DNA from: Thecaphora thlaspeos
Lineage: Eukaryota > Basidiomycota > Ustilaginomycetes > Urocystidales > Glomosporiaceae
Reading direction: 5' to 3'
DNA: 64,000 bases
Assembly: GCA_900291925.1 (NCBI GenBank)
Contig: UWYS01000003.1
Coordinates: 1,178,001 to 1,242,000, forward strand
Shown here: positions 12,943 through 24,889 of the stretch, one piece after another
Numbering within the stretch: position 1 is the stretch's first letter
How the letters are laid out: each line of letters starts with the position of its first letter
Made by a program: the position numbers and the translations under genes
Notes under the pieces: generated by a model
What the model was told of the DNA's origin: nothing
Database searches by the model: none
Seen by the model: only the letters and a program-made list of their open reading frames with translations

Positions 12943-15900
12943 ATGGGCGAGGCACCCTCGTCGGACGTTGCGCCCGACACCAGTGCTCCCTCCCTCCCGG
13001 TCCCACCCTATGTCTTGAAGCCCCTCCTCTTCCCCACCTTGCCGCAGGACGATCCACTCAACTCGCCCGACCCCGACTCTCCAGCCGGCATAGCTCACTC
13101 GCAGAACGCGGCCGTACGCTGCACAGAGGGAGACGCAGACAACCTCTACGTCGGCACTTCAGACGGCATCGTCCACGCCTACAGCGTCATCGTACCCCAG
13201 CAGGGCTCCAGCCGCAACTCGAGACCCAGGTATCGCCTACGCACCAGCCGTCTCATATCCAGCAACTCCAAGCCCGTAGAACGCATCCTCCTCCTCGCCA
13301 ACCTTCAGCTCGCAGCGGTCCTTTGCGAAGGCCTCCTCTCCTTCTACACGCTCCCAGCATGGACCCCCGCAAGGGGCCTCCCCTCCACTCGCGCCGTCAG
13401 CACCGTCGTCCTCGACGACGACGAGGTACTCAACCACGATGGCCTTGACGGATTCGGCATGGTCAGCCTCTGCATCGTACGCAGGAAGAACATCGTCCTC
13501 GCAAAGGTCGGGCAGAACGAGCATCGCGACCCCACCTGGACCGTGATCAAAGTGAGCAGCAGCAACAGAGCTAAAGTCGACGTCTGAACATAAAATTGAT
13601 CTTGGACTTCGGCGTCTTCAACACTCTTTCGCCCTCTCTCTCTCTCTCTCTCTCTTCCCTCTTCGCTACCCAGGATATCCCGCTTCCTGGAGGCGCCATC
13701 ATCGCAAGGAGATACGGCGACGCCCTCTGCATCGCAAACACGACCGAGTACAGCCTGGTCAACCTGTCTGACGGCCTCGTCATGCAGCTTCACCTTCCTA
13801 TTAGCCAGACGGGTGAATCGCCCTCGGCCCAGGTACGGCCCTCGATCGTCTCGATCTCTGCGGCTCGCTCGAGCGGAGGCGGCAGCTCCTTCGTGAGCCC
13901 CTCTTCAAATAGCCCGGGCGGCGACCGGCCAAAGTGCGAGTTCCTGATCACTGCGCATTCGGGTTCCGTCACCCTCGGGGTCTTCGTCACGCCGTCTGGC
14001 GAGCCGATGCCGAAGCTGCTCGAGTGGCCGAGCCATCCGCGATCGCTCGTCTACGTCTCCGACTACATCTTCTCGCTGCTGCGCAACGACACCATCGAGG
14101 TCCACGATGTGCGCAACGACGTGATGGAAAAGGTGCAGACCGAGCACCTACCACCCGGCGTCGAGCCACGCTTCCTCACCGCGTTCCCGGCGGCGGGTGG
14201 CGATGCCGGCGGGGCGCAGCACACCGCCGACGGCCATGCGATGAACGGCGGCTTTGCGGATCTCGACATTATCAAGCTCGACCTCGGCATGCACTCGACC
14301 TCGAAACTGCTGCACCGGCAGGAGAAAGGCGACGCCGCCGCTGCCAGCAGGACGCGCGTCATCCTGTGCGGACGAAACTCGGTTCACACGCTGGATCAAG
14401 ACTCGCTACTGGACTGGGGCATGTCACTCCTCCAACGGGGCCACCTGCTGACCCTGGAGGAAGGCCTACGCACCGTCGAGGCGGACCACCGCCGATGGCA
14501 ACGGCAACGGGGTCAGCGGCGACAGACGTTACAGGAAGATCAGGCAGCCCGGCTGCGCGCCTCGCAATACAGCCTGCTGCTTCAAGCGCTGACGCTGGAG
14601 CACCTTCGGCGGGCACGCTTTTGGGACGCGGGCGAGACCTGGTCCAAGAGCGGAGGGGACCCGCGGCTGCTGATGGCGTTCTTCCACGACCTCGAAACAT
14701 CTCGCCTCATCGAGCCATCTACGAACCAAAGGAGCAGCCCTGAAGCATCGGCAATGGAACGGCCGAAACGCGACGCGCTTGTGCCTGTCGCCTTGCGGAG
14801 GCACGTCGAACGGCTCTACGACGAGCGTCGAGGCGGGCTTCTGGACGTACACGCGTTGAGTGAGTAGCCGGCGGCGGTCGATTGAAGCCTCCGCCTCGCT
14901 TGACCCGTCTTGTATGCCTCGCTGACCCTATTCACTTTGCTTTCCATCGTGCGATGACAGTCCGGGACAACCTCATCATGAACTACTCCCCGCCGCTCGA
15001 CATTGAAACGGACCCGACTCTGCAAGCACTCGCCGCGACGCTGACCGAGAGGGCCTTGGACATGCTGCTGACGATCCTTCGGTCCTGGCGCACATCGAGT
15101 GCGGCCCATCTCGAAGGACCGAAGACGACGGCTCTGTGGTCCGGCAGCACGATGGACGACAAGCTGCGGGCGAGGATGGCCGCCACCGTGGACGGCACGC
15201 TGCTCAGGTTGCTGGCGAAGCGGGTCAGCGAGGGCAGCAATAGCCATGCATCCGAGCTCGACGACATGCTGAGCGGCGATCTGGCCTGCCCGCCGGAAGA
15301 GGTGGCCCGCATCCTCGAGCGGCACTCCTACCACTCGATGCTGGCAAAGCTGTACGAGAAGGAGCAGAGGTGGAACGAAGTGCTCGACCTCTGGACCGGC
15401 ATCATCGATGGGCGCATTGAGGACCACAGTCCTCGAGAGCGTCCCTCCTCCTCTGGCGACGGCAGCGGCAAGCACGACCAGCCAGCGGTGGATGACGTGG
15501 CCAACCTTCTGTCTGCCGTCGACGACCCGGCGCTGGCGTCCAAGTTTGGGACGTGGCTCGTTCGCAAGGACCCTAAGGCCGGCGTGCGCATCCTCACGCA
15601 AAGGGCCGCCACGGCTCCCACCACGCCGGGCGGAGCAGCACCCAAGATGACGAAGGAAAAGGAGCTGGCTGCACTCGAGGGCCACCGCGCCACGCTGGCT
15701 GAGCTCACCTCGATCAACGCCAATGCCGCCGACGACTTTGTCGAGAAGATCGTCCTCGCTGCAACCAAGACGCAGGACGCGGCGATGCACAACCGGCTGC
15801 TGCGCGTCCTCGTGGAAAGAACAGAAAAGCACCTCTCTCTGCCAGAGAACCGCTTGAGGCACCAACACATAAGTGAGAGAAGTAGCTGCGCGTACGACCC

Positions 15901-17277
15901 AGGGCCGAGCAGGTGTTTGTCGGACGGACGCTCACACTGCGAACTACAACGACTATCCTCGCTCGTTTCCTTGCAGCCACCGACTTTGTCGAGGGGTCGT
16001 TTGCCGAGTCGTTCTTTGCCCACCTGGCCCTGGCCGCTGCGGCGCACCCCGACGACGCCGACCGCCTCAAGCTGGCGATGCTGCTGCAAGGCTCGACCGT
16101 CTTGGACCTCGATGAAGCTCTGGAGGCTGTCAGCCGCTCCGACCTGCTGGTGTACGAGCGGGCCATCATCCTCGGCAAGGTGAGTGCTGCTAGACTGACC
16201 CCACGTCGATGTGTTTTACGAGACGCAGCGTGAGAGTTGACCGCCGCCTAGCATTCACTTTGCCTCGTTGGCTCGGTGGAACAGCTGGGTCGGGACCGCG
16301 AGGCCTTGAAGCTGCTTGCCGTCGGACTGCGCGATGCCAACTCGGCCGAGGCCTACTGCTCGCAGGACGGAGCGGTATTGTCGCCGATGCTGGCCAACAG
16401 CGTTGCGGAGGAGGACGCGGCGCTCCAGCCGTACGCTGCCCTTGTCAGCCGCACGCACAGCCAGCGCAGCCAGACCGCGGTCAAGAATGCTCGCAGGGAC
16501 GCGGAACAGGTGCGGCTATGCAAGGAGGAGCTGCTCAAGACGCTGCTGGCAATCTATATGGAGAACGGCACAGAGTGAGTAGCCGCCAATACTGGGGGAC
16601 TCATCGCCGAGACGATGCTGATGAGCCTTTGACCTTTCCCTTCCTTGATCCGTTTGCCTGGCTGTAGCAAAACGTTCCGCACGGCCACGGCGCACCTGCT
16701 GAACACGCAGGCGCTGCATCTGGACTCGTTGGAGATCATCGGCCTGGTACCTGACGACTGGCCTCTCTCTACGCTCGAAACGGTGCTCTCGCAGTCGCTG
16801 AGGAGGCAGAGACACCGCCGCACCGAGGCCGAGGTGACGAGATCGATCGCCGTCTGCCGCGAGTTTGATGTGGCCGAGGAGGTATGGGTCAGACTGAGGT
16901 GAGTTGTTGGCTGAAAGAGCCGCTGGTACGGTGGCAGCTGTGCGACACGCTGCAGGACTGATGAGACAGCTGATGCCGAGACGACGTGGTCTTGTTTGTT
17001 CGCTATCGATCGACACCCTGGCAGAGCGATGGGGGGAGTGTTGCAAGATACGGACGAGGGCAGTGGTGGCGGTGGTGAGAGCGGAGCGAACGGAGCGTCG
17101 ACGAGACAGGAGGAAGACCACGCCACCGTTGTGGGAGAAGCGGAGGGTACGGCGTACGAGAAGGACGGGGCCGGTGCACACTTCGACTCCGACAAGGAGG
17201 GCGGGCGAGGCCTGGCCTTTGATGGCGGCGGCCTCGCCAACGACGACGCTGATGCGACGACGAGGAGCGTCTGGTAG
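12943..17277 (+). CDS. VPS3: Vps3/TGFBRAP1-like CORVET subunit (CNH and Vps39-type domains)
   Basis: Rab5-binding subunit of the CORVET endosomal tether (family knowledge). Exons: 12943-13551, 13674-14859, 14961-15872, 15977-16179, 16252-16574, 16668-16898 and 16956-17277; the frame closes to 1,261 residues. The N-terminal 370 or so residues look like a CNH/citron beta-propeller (DNLYVGTSDGIVHAYSV; ITAHSGSVTLGVFV; LEWPSHPRSLVYVSDYIFSL). Helical Vps39-type regions follow: LLDWGMSLLQRGHLLTLEEG near residue 446, the HSYHSMLAKLYEKEQRWNEV block in exon 3, and LGRDREALKLLAVGLRDANS then AEAYC (Vps39 domain 2) near 980. A Vps39/Vam6 identity is the main alternative; I prefer Vps3 because no C-terminal RING-like cysteines are present. 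The final exon (TDETADAETTW..., acidic and glycine-rich) follows a short 57-nt intron and is the least certain part; without it the protein ends at about residue 1,154. The start was set at the ATG in good context at 12943, because upstream codons read as leader. Confidence 0.85.
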
Positions 17278-17931
17278 GATGCATATATCTTACCTCTCCA
17301 AGGACGCCCAGGGGATGCAACGGAAGAGAGAGGTGTGAAGGACGACGCCTGCCTGGCTTGCTTGCTTCTCTTCTCTGGCTCGTCGCCTCCGCCTGTGGCC
17401 TGAGGCAGCGCGTGTGACAGGCAAGGCCCACGCCCTTCTGCAGCAGCTTGAAGGCGCCCTGGCCTGTTGGTCTCGCCTGGCAGCGAGGCGCGAACAAGGC
17501 GTTCCCCGAAACGACGACGACCTTCGCCGTGTCCTTCGTTCCTCGTTCCCTTGGCAACGGCGTCGACACGCACCGACTCCTTCGATCTTGCGGCGCGTTT
17601 GATGCTCGCTCGCCGTGACGTTGTGTCTGTCTGAGTCCGACTTCTGTATAGTCAGAAGCGTGTGTGGCTGCAGAGCATGCCACGGACCGGACCGTAGGCC
17701 ACCCACCGACCGACTTCGGCCTGGCCGAACGGCGAGTGGCCACACACGTCGTGCCAGAGCAGCGACGGCGGCGGCTGTCCTGTTCGCGTATGGCCCGGCA
17801 TGATAAGTCGACGCCAGCCTCGTTTGCCCTCTTCTCCCTCTTCCACCACCACCATCGCCTCTGGCCCCCGTCAGTCGCCCAGTTCCCTTCCACCCTTTCC
17901 ACTTCCTTCCGCCGCGTCCAGCGAAAACATC
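17278..17931. other. Intergenic region, promoter of next gene
   Basis: 654 bp between two plus-strand genes. The last 130 bp before 17932 are CT-rich with repeated CCACC/CTTCC, typical of a fungal leader. Long minus-strand frames here overlap the VPS3 C terminus and show no motifs. No RNA gene was seen. Confidence 0.6.
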
Positions 17932-19850
17932 ATGGAAGCCCCAGGCGCAAAGAACGAGGTCAAAGGTAAGCTTTACGGCCACCGTCAGACGGCCACCCCT
18001 GCCGGCGCTGGTGCTTCGTCTGTGCGACATCTACTCATCAGCGATCTGACTCCGTGTGTGCTACTCGGTTCTCTGCCTTCATCCCGCACCCGCTCCCAGA
18101 CGTTGTGAGGAAGCTCCTCTCGCACGATCCTGTCGACTTCAACTCGACCATCAATGCCCACTTCGCCTCGAGCTGCGCCTACCGCGGCCACGGCCTCAGC
18201 ATTCACGGCGCCGCCAACCTCAAGCACGCCGCCTTCCTCTTCAACCTCGCCGACGCAGGCACCGCCGCAAAGATCCAGGACAGCGACATCCACTGGGACG
18301 AGACGTGAGTCTGTGGCATGCCACCTTCCGTGACCCGCCTCTTGCATTCACATAGACCTGCTCTGACTTGCATCTTCCTCCTCGTCCCCCTCCCCTGCAT
18401 ACAGCTCGAGCACCGCTCGCGTAAAGGCCACCAGACACCTGAGGCCTCGCCTGTTCCCCCTCTTCCAATTTGCCGTGCCCACCGAGGTTACGCTTAAGTT
18501 CAGCCCCTCTTCGACCGATGTCGACCCCAGGAGCGAAAAGAACCAACTCCTCTACTGCACCTCATTTGAGGACAAGTGGCCCCTGGACTCGCTGATCAAG
18601 AGCCTGCCCGTCGTCGCCTTCTTGTGAGTCTCTTCTCTTCTCTCGCTCTTGCCGGCAAAGTCGTTCCTGTCGCACTCTCACTGAATCACTTGTCTCAATT
18701 TTGCATCGCCCTGTGCGTCCGTCAGCTACACGCACTTCTTTACGCCCCTGGCCACTTTCTTCATCCTCCAGCTCTCCAACTTCGTCTTTGCCGTCAATGC
18801 TCGCCTCGGCTCATGGGACCGACGTGTTGTCAAGCCGACTGTCAAGACGTACAGCGACAATGTCGACCCTCGCCTGCCCAAGCCTCTCAAGGACGGCTTC
18901 GAACAGGGCAAGAACCTCACAGAGGGGGTAGGAAATCAGGCCATCAATCTGGCGCTAACCCTGACACACGGACCGCTGCGAGGCATCGAGATGGCTGCGC
19001 AGACGAGCACATCGTGAGTTGCCGTTCAGGCTACGTCGCGTCTGCTGTGGAGGGCGAGGACATAGCGCGAGAGGCAGAATGAAGAGCTCACCATGGAGGA
19101 CATCTGAATTCTCGGCTCTCTTCTCTTGCCAGCATCGCCAACGCCATCCTCCCTCCCTCGCTGCAGCTGCCCTACCCCAGCGTCTTCAACGATACCGACG
19201 GCCAGAAGTTGAAGACAGCCAAGGAAGGCCAGCTCCTCTTCTCGGGTTCGGACTCGTCCAGGCGCCAGTCGAGCTCGCAGATGCCCGAGATCCGTCTATC
19301 GCCCAGCGAGGAGCAGCCCCCCAGCTACCACAGCGTCGAGCCTTCGCAGGACAAGGAGCAGAAGAGCAAGGCCAGCGGAGAGTCCAGGGACGACAAGAGG
19401 AGCAAGAACAAGGAAGCCACACCTGCCACCGCCTCCGCGGAGGCCGAAGAAAAGACCACCACGGATGAGGCCGAGAGCGCGAGGCACGCCAAGGTCGTCA
19501 TCGGCAACCCGTCGGATCAGGAAGGAGCCAAGGAGATTGACGTCGTAACGCACGAGGTGACGGAGACGGGCGGCGACAAGAAAGACGACGTAGCCTCGCT
19601 CTACTCACAGATGAAGAAGGACGGCGGGATGCAGGAGTCGCTCCTCGCCGCCGAGCATGCTGCCTCTGGCGGCGACGGACACAGCGAGACGTCGGCCCAC
19701 TCTAGCCCCCGCCTCGACCAGGGCGGCGACGACGAAAACGACAAGGGCGACGCCAGCGGCAGCAAAAAGGAAGGGGCCGGCGGCAGCACCAACGGAGGAG
19801 GCAGCAAGAAGAAGAAGAAGAGCGGCAAGAGCAGCAAGAGCAAGAAGTAG
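17932..19850 (+). CDS. Conserved fungal protein of unknown function, membrane-associated
   Basis: Five exons: 17932-17965, 18100-18304, 18405-18623, 18726-19013 and 19133-19850; the frame closes to 487 residues. The first exon codes only 11 residues. Residues 12-165 (DVVRKLLSHDPVDFNSTIN, HFASSCAYRGHGLSIHGAAN, RPRLFPLFQFAVPTEVTLKF, FEDKWPLDSLIKSLP) look like a compact SnoaL/NTF2-like fold that I recall from an uncharacterised family common in ascomycetes and basidiomycetes. It is followed by a hydrophobic segment (THFFTPLATFFILQLSNFVF, residues about 153-180) that may anchor it in a membrane. The C-terminal 240 residues are disordered and rich in Glu/Lys/Ser, ending in KKKKKSGKSSKSKK. The first four exons carry the conserved part; the tail is variable. 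No function is assigned. Confidence 0.85.
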
Positions 19851-20526
19851 GACGTCCGTGGCCGGGACAAAGTCGCCCTCTCTCCCTATCAGATTCGCAG
19901 CTGTAGGGAAGCGGTAGCCGCACAAAAAAGCACGTAGGATGACAGCGAGATTGTTTTGACAGTCCGTCGGAGCATGTTCCGTCTGACATGATTCATATCT
20001 CGTATCGCACACTCTCTCTGTCGTTCCCTCCCCCGACGACGTGTACCATTTCGTTTCGACCCTGTACGAGCAGCGAATGATGAATCCCGTCGTCTTTCTT
20101 TCTCCGATTGGCCGCAAGTCCAGAGCGGTGGCTCGCTGTTGCCTCGATATCTGTTCCGATGGATTGTGGTGCGCGACAGCAGCCAGCGTGCATTGACACG
20201 GGGAAGGTGGAGGACAGAAGATGGAAGTGCAAGATTCGGGGTCGTCGCGACAGTGGTGGTGGGCTGGCAGTGTACAAGATACGGGAGCGTTGCGTTTGAG
20301 GGAGCGGGGAGGTAGGTGGATGAAATGAGGAAGAGATGGAGGGGATGTGTGGAAGGTCGGAAGGGGAGCGAAAGGAAAATGTCTGAACACGACACCTCTC
20401 CACGAAGTGTGTAGGCACCAACACTTCCTTTCCTCTTCTGCCAATAACCCCCCCCCTATACGTAGTAACCCACCCTCGCTCAATTTCCTCACGTTCTTTT
20501 TTCTTTCGTATGAGACAGAGATCGAC
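19851..20526. other. Convergent 3' regions
   Basis: 676 bp between two stop codons facing each other. It should hold both terminators and the 3' leaders of the unknown gene and the TOM6-like gene. Composition is less GC-rich than the flanks. Nothing further was recognised. Confidence 0.6.
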
Positions 20527-20758
20527 TTAGAAAACAGGAGTGATGAGATCTCCGGCTTTGCGAACAAAAACGATACTGGCGGTGAAGATGGAGACGCCCC
20601 AGAGGATGGAGAGGTTACCGGGACGGTGTTCGGGTGCGAAGACCTGCGTTTGGAGAAAGTGAGAGAACCAGGATCGTGGTTTGCGCGCGGGTGCGGAGGA
20701 GGAGGAGGAGGTGAGGAAGCCGGGTTGAGCGGAACTGTTTCCACCGATATAGCCCGCA

Positions 20759-20791
<33 letters not shown>

Positions 20792-20911
20792 GCGATGGGG
20801 GAATGGGGAGAGAGCGGGAGAGGGTCAGTAGCAGAGTCGGAACCCAAGACAAAATACGGGTAAGCATACCGTGACATCTTACAGGAACGACATGTTCTTT
20901 CGAGAAGCCAT
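20527..20911 (-). CDS. Small TOM6-like mitochondrial outer-membrane protein
   Basis: Two exons, 20883-20911 and 20527-20734, are joined by a 148-nt intron (GTAAGA donor, ACTGAC branch point, ACAG acceptor) into a 78-residue protein. The start is MASRKNMSFL; a Ser/Pro/Arg-rich middle follows, and the last 35 residues are EHRPGNLSILWG then VSIFTASIVFVRKAGDLITP plus VF. That is one transmembrane helix ending a few residues before the stop, i.e. tail-anchored topology. The pattern (short basic N part, hydrophobic helix, G-D-hh-P-h ending) resembles Tom6, a small stabiliser of the TOM translocase. The family is short and divergent, so this is a pattern call, not a firm homology; other tiny mitochondrial membrane subunits remain possible. 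An unspliced reading would start in repeat-rich intron sequence and is less credible. Confidence 0.65.
20756..20792. repeat. (CA)n(GA)n dinucleotide repeat inside the TOM6-like intron
   Basis: About ten CA units run directly into about eight GA units. On the mRNA strand this reads as CT then GT repeats, so it lengthens the pyrimidine-rich part of the intron. It is a likely polymorphic marker. Confidence 0.9.
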
Positions 20912-21339
20912 ATTTGCTGCTGTGTATGTTTGTTACTATCGTATAATTCCCTTTTCGTGAAAGGTGTGGCGATGTCGATGCGGTAGATGCTGGGTAGAGT
21001 TATTGGTGAGACTGTGTGGCGAGAAGGCAAGTGACAATTTCCTTCTGTGAGCGCGCTTTGGGTGAGGGCGCGTCACTTTGCATCTCGTTTCGGTTCCGAA
21101 GCAAAGAGAGCCGCGGGTTGGACCCTGAATCTCGGAACAATTTTCTCAGACTGCGAGATATGTGGATCCACAGACCATAGATGGCGCTGTTCATCCCCAG
21201 CCAAAGCAGTGACAATGCAAAAAGTCTATTAGCAGCATTGTATGTGTCATCTATAGAGAGAGAGGGGGGCGAAAGCTCTATCGAGGAACGGGTTGTGATA
21301 GATCATAAACATGCCCTGAAGAAAGGAGCGAGAGGCGCG
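20912..21339. other. Spacer: TOM6-like promoter and DIC1 3' end
   Basis: 428 bp between the TOM6-like ATG and the DIC1 stop codon on the same strand. Noticeably AT-richer than the window average. No gene or RNA was recognised. Confidence 0.6.
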
Positions 21340-22878
21340 TTATGCCTGCGTCTCGATGCCGAGCGAGAGCTCATCTCTCGGTTCTCTCGTCCAATCTACA
21401 AGGAGCTTCATCTTTTCTAGAACGACAAAGACGATGACGGTCTGTTCCACATCATCGCAAGATGCCAGCAGATCGTCAGTATGGAAGAGAGCAACGCCAA
21501 AGGAGGGGCGAAAAGAGGGACGGCCAACTCACATTCGGTGAAAGACGCATCCACGCCGGCGTCCACCCTCTGAAGAGGAATCTGGGACCCTCCTTCTTCA
21601 GTGACGTCGTTACTGTCTGCACGATGCTCTGGCCCGTGCCGCTGGCGTTCATCACTCTTGACTTGATCACGCTGTTTCGTGGGCATCGCAGAGGAGCAAG
21701 AGGGGGACTCGTCAGATGGCTGCTTCTGCCTCCTCTTGTAGAGGGAGAGAGAGAGAGGGAGTCTGGTACTCACTCGGCGGGAGAGCACACCGTGGTCGCC
21801 ACCGTACCGGCCATGAAGGATGCGCTGAAATGTAGTAGCGTCCCCTCTTCGAAGAAGCCAGAGGAGAGGAGCGAGTTCTTGAAGAAGTCGTATCTGTAGC
21901 GTAGAGACAGTCCAAAGGATGGCAAAAGGGCTTCATAAGTCAACTGGCAAGCATCTTCTGCTTGCTGCTCGCTGAAAGGGTACGGGCTGCGAGACTCACG
22001 TTGCGAGCTGGCTAGCGTTCATAAGGACAGCTCGGACCATGTTGGGCCCCAGGCCGCGGAAGAGGCTCGACACGCCCTCTTCCCTCGTCATGCGTGCTAC
22101 ACCCTGCAGAGCGTTCCTGTACTTGTATTGCTGCGGTTTGCCGGGGTCAGGTGTGACAGCGGGATCGAGGAGCGAGGAACGTCAGAATGCGCCGCTTCGG
22201 AACCATACGGCGGAAGGGCTGGCCCGTGTCACTCACCTCGCTCGCTGGTTTGTTGACGTCGGAAGTCATTCGAACCAGGATGATATCTGGCGTGGTCCAT
22301 GTCGTAGCAGGGAGCGCAGACGCTCGGAGAGGTCAGACGTCGGCACTCCTCCGCCTCCCTCTTCCTCCGTTCCATGCGTAGAAGCGCTCTCTGCACTACT
22401 CACCAGCTGGGTTGCCCGCCAGTCCTCCCGCCGCGCCCGCTACACTCGCAAACAAGGCCATCTTCCAGGCCGGCAACGCCTTTTTTGGATCTTGACCGGG
22501 CGTCCTGACCATCTCTTTTAGCTTATCGTACGCTCCGAATCTGCAATCAACCAGGAGGGACAACGTCGCCTTTCGTCAGCACTCGACCCCTCCCTCGTGG
22601 CAAGATAACGAACGCAGAGCAGGAAGAGGGTGTATGACTCACCTCGTGACGCTATAAGTCATCTGCCTCAACAGACTGGCGCTGAGACCGACGTACCACC
22701 CTCTGAAGCCTTCCTTTTTGAGCGTGTTTACGAGCAGAGGCAGCATGCCCTGTCTGGCCGGGGCAGTCTGCATGCGTGTCTTGGTGAGGTCGAGCGGGTG
22801 GGTGAAGAAGGCGGCTATCGAAGCGGCTGAACCTCCGAGCCAGAAGGGATAGCGCTTCTCGCCTGTCGTCTTTGCCAT
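21340..22878 (-). CDS. DIC1: Mitochondrial dicarboxylate carrier (SLC25 family)
   Basis: Inner-membrane exchanger of malate/succinate against phosphate. Coding exons: 22643-22878, 22404-22540, 22237-22286, 22000-22130, 21774-21893, 21533-21671 and 21340-21441; phases agree, giving 304 residues (yeast Dic1 has 298). The three carrier repeats each show the Px[D/E]xx[K/R]x[K/R] signature: PLDLTKTR, PADIILVR and PADVIKSR. The second-repeat sequence NPADIILVRMTSDVNKPASE and the LAGNPAD context favour the dicarboxylate over the oxaloacetate or 2-oxoglutarate subfamily. The ATG at 22878 (MAKTTGEKRYPFWLGG) places 12 residues before the first helix. Upstream sequence is open in frame across a 73-nt intron (22905-22977) but has no ATG, so that intron lies in the 5' leader. 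Confidence 0.93.
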
Positions 22879-24889
22879 CTTGTACGAGGCTTCCTTGGGA
22901 TGGGCTGTTGAAGGTGGTGGATAGGTGTTGCGTCTAGTAGGGGAAGGAGTGGTGCGGGCCGTTGGGTCGTCACTCACTAGGGTCGGCGGTGGTGGGCTGG
23001 AATGGTGCGCTGTGAGAGGATCCGATCGTCTCAGTCGAGTCGCCAAAGGAAGCCGGAAAGAAATGTCTTGAGGTCGTAAAGAGTCCGGCGTAGGAAGAGA
23101 AGTGGTGGTTGCGGTGGTAGTGGTGGTGAGGGTGGACTATGTACAGCCGATCGCAACACACAGGCGGGGAGAGGGAAAGGAGAGGTGGAGTGAGAGGGTG
23201 TCGGGTCAGAGGAGCCAGCAGAGTCAATCCGAAGAGACCCTACCTACATTCGAGCCAGGCAGAAGAAATCTTGAATCGGGCCAGGCATGGCCGCCTCGCC
23301 TGCCCACACCAAAAATTTGGCCGGCGGTGGCGGCGGCGGCGGCCTTTTGCCGCTGCCGCTGCCGCTGCCTCTGCCTAAAGTCTGCTAACGGCGGCCGGCG
23401 CGCCATGCGCTCAAGGGTTCAACTAACGCACCCTGGTCAAGTTAAGCCTCGCCTCGCCTCACCTCTTCCTTCCCCATGCATCTTTGCCTCTCTTGCCCGG
23501 ATACCATGTACGGCTCCACTACCTCTACTGCCTGGTTCACGACCCCGCTCGCGTCTCCGCTCGTGTGTTGGTGTCTACCACCGCGACAGCAAGTAGCGTG
23601 ACAGCCGACACGCTCCGACCTGACAGCGCGCCCGCTGTGCTCGAGATGCGTGCGCCAACGACGCGGCCGCTCCACCCAACTACCTCTGCCTAGCTCTCCA
23701 ATAACCCCACCCCTACCCCGATGCCGAACATCGAAGATCCGCGTGCCGGACCTAGCGGCTTACTCATGCGCTCTCCCCGCACACGGCACACACGCTAAGT
23801 GTCGGTCTTCAGTCGTCGTCAAAGCGCCCTCATCCTTTCAACTATTTCGCAAACCTCGCCTCGCTAGCCAGGAGCGCCACTCGACAAGAGGAGCGGAGCA
23901 AGTACAGCAAGGCGTTCTGTAAGTACGACCCGTGTAAAGGTTCGTTTCAAAGAGCAAAGGCTACCGCCACACCTAAGCCTCTCGGCTGAAGCCAAGGCAA
24001 GAGCAGCCAGTAGTAGACCACGTCGCTCGGAAAGGTGTCGATCATACAAAAAGGCCGGGAGAGGACGGATCGTTATCACCGCAATGCAGATGGACCGAGC
24101 GCAAAGGGGAGACCTTTGGACCAGCTGCAGCGACGATGCCACAGTGGTGTTGGTCGAGATATGTAGATAGAGATGGAAGAAATAGACGGGGATCCGGGAT
24201 GTTTTGAAGGGATCCATCGACCTTCGAGCGAACAAGCGGCGGTCGGCGAGAAAGCAAAGCCACGTCCTGCGCTCTGTGCCATCGTATCGAATGCGAGCGA
24301 CGTCATGTGAGCGAGAGCCTCCCTCGTGGCATCATTTTTTGGTGCCACCCCTGTGGCGCTCGGGGTGCTATTTGCTGCGAATTGTGTGTCGCACCGACGT
24401 AAAGTGATCGCATTTTGCTGCAAGAGGACGCCGCCAAAGACGCGTGGGCGTGGCGTGCTGAGGTGTGCTGTGACGAGCGAAGTCCCGTCAACGTGAGCGT
24501 TGTTGATCGACATGGCGTACGTCGTCTGCGTCGATGTCGGGCAAGACGCCGATATTTGCAGGCTTGTCCGTGGAACGGCGTGAAGCGACAACGGCAGTGA
24601 GCACGCCTGTTTCAGCAGTATGGTCTGCGTCGGTTCAGAGCGGGCGACGCTCAAGGTAGACCGGGATGCGTCGGTATTTGAGTGGCTGATCCGAAGAGAA
24701 GGCAGGAGAGCGGGAGAGCGGGGGAGGGCGTCAAAGCGAGCGTAGTATGAGTCTCGAGGACGGCGAGGCAGGAATGGGAAGGGGCAAATGCGTCGAGCCA
24801 TTGGACCGGCAGTCGGGCCAACTCACTGTGGGTTCAAAGGTCGAGAAGAAAAGCTTCGAGGCCATCGGACAAGCTCGACGGCCGCTTGC
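22879..24889. other. Intergenic: DIC1 leader with intron, promoter, and zinc-finger gene 3' region
   Basis: About 2 kb. The part next to DIC1 carries a leader intron (22905-22977, GTGAGT...CAACAG). At 23,325-23,385 there is a GGC/CCG-type trinucleotide tract. The long minus-strand frame near 24,076-24,801 has no domain, no convincing splice sites and lies just beyond the zinc-finger stop, so it is read as 3' leader. No RNA gene was seen. Confidence 0.55.

Noticed and set aside
14816..15868. 350-residue minus-strand frame
   Set aside because: Antisense to the VPS3-type helical region; no recognisable domain.
22905..23227. N-terminal extension of DIC1
   Set aside because: The frame is open across a leader intron but contains no ATG; the proteins suggested there start at TTG.
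24076..24801. 241-residue minus-strand frame
   Set aside because: Lies just beyond the zinc-finger stop, has no domain, and its composition is like 3' leader.
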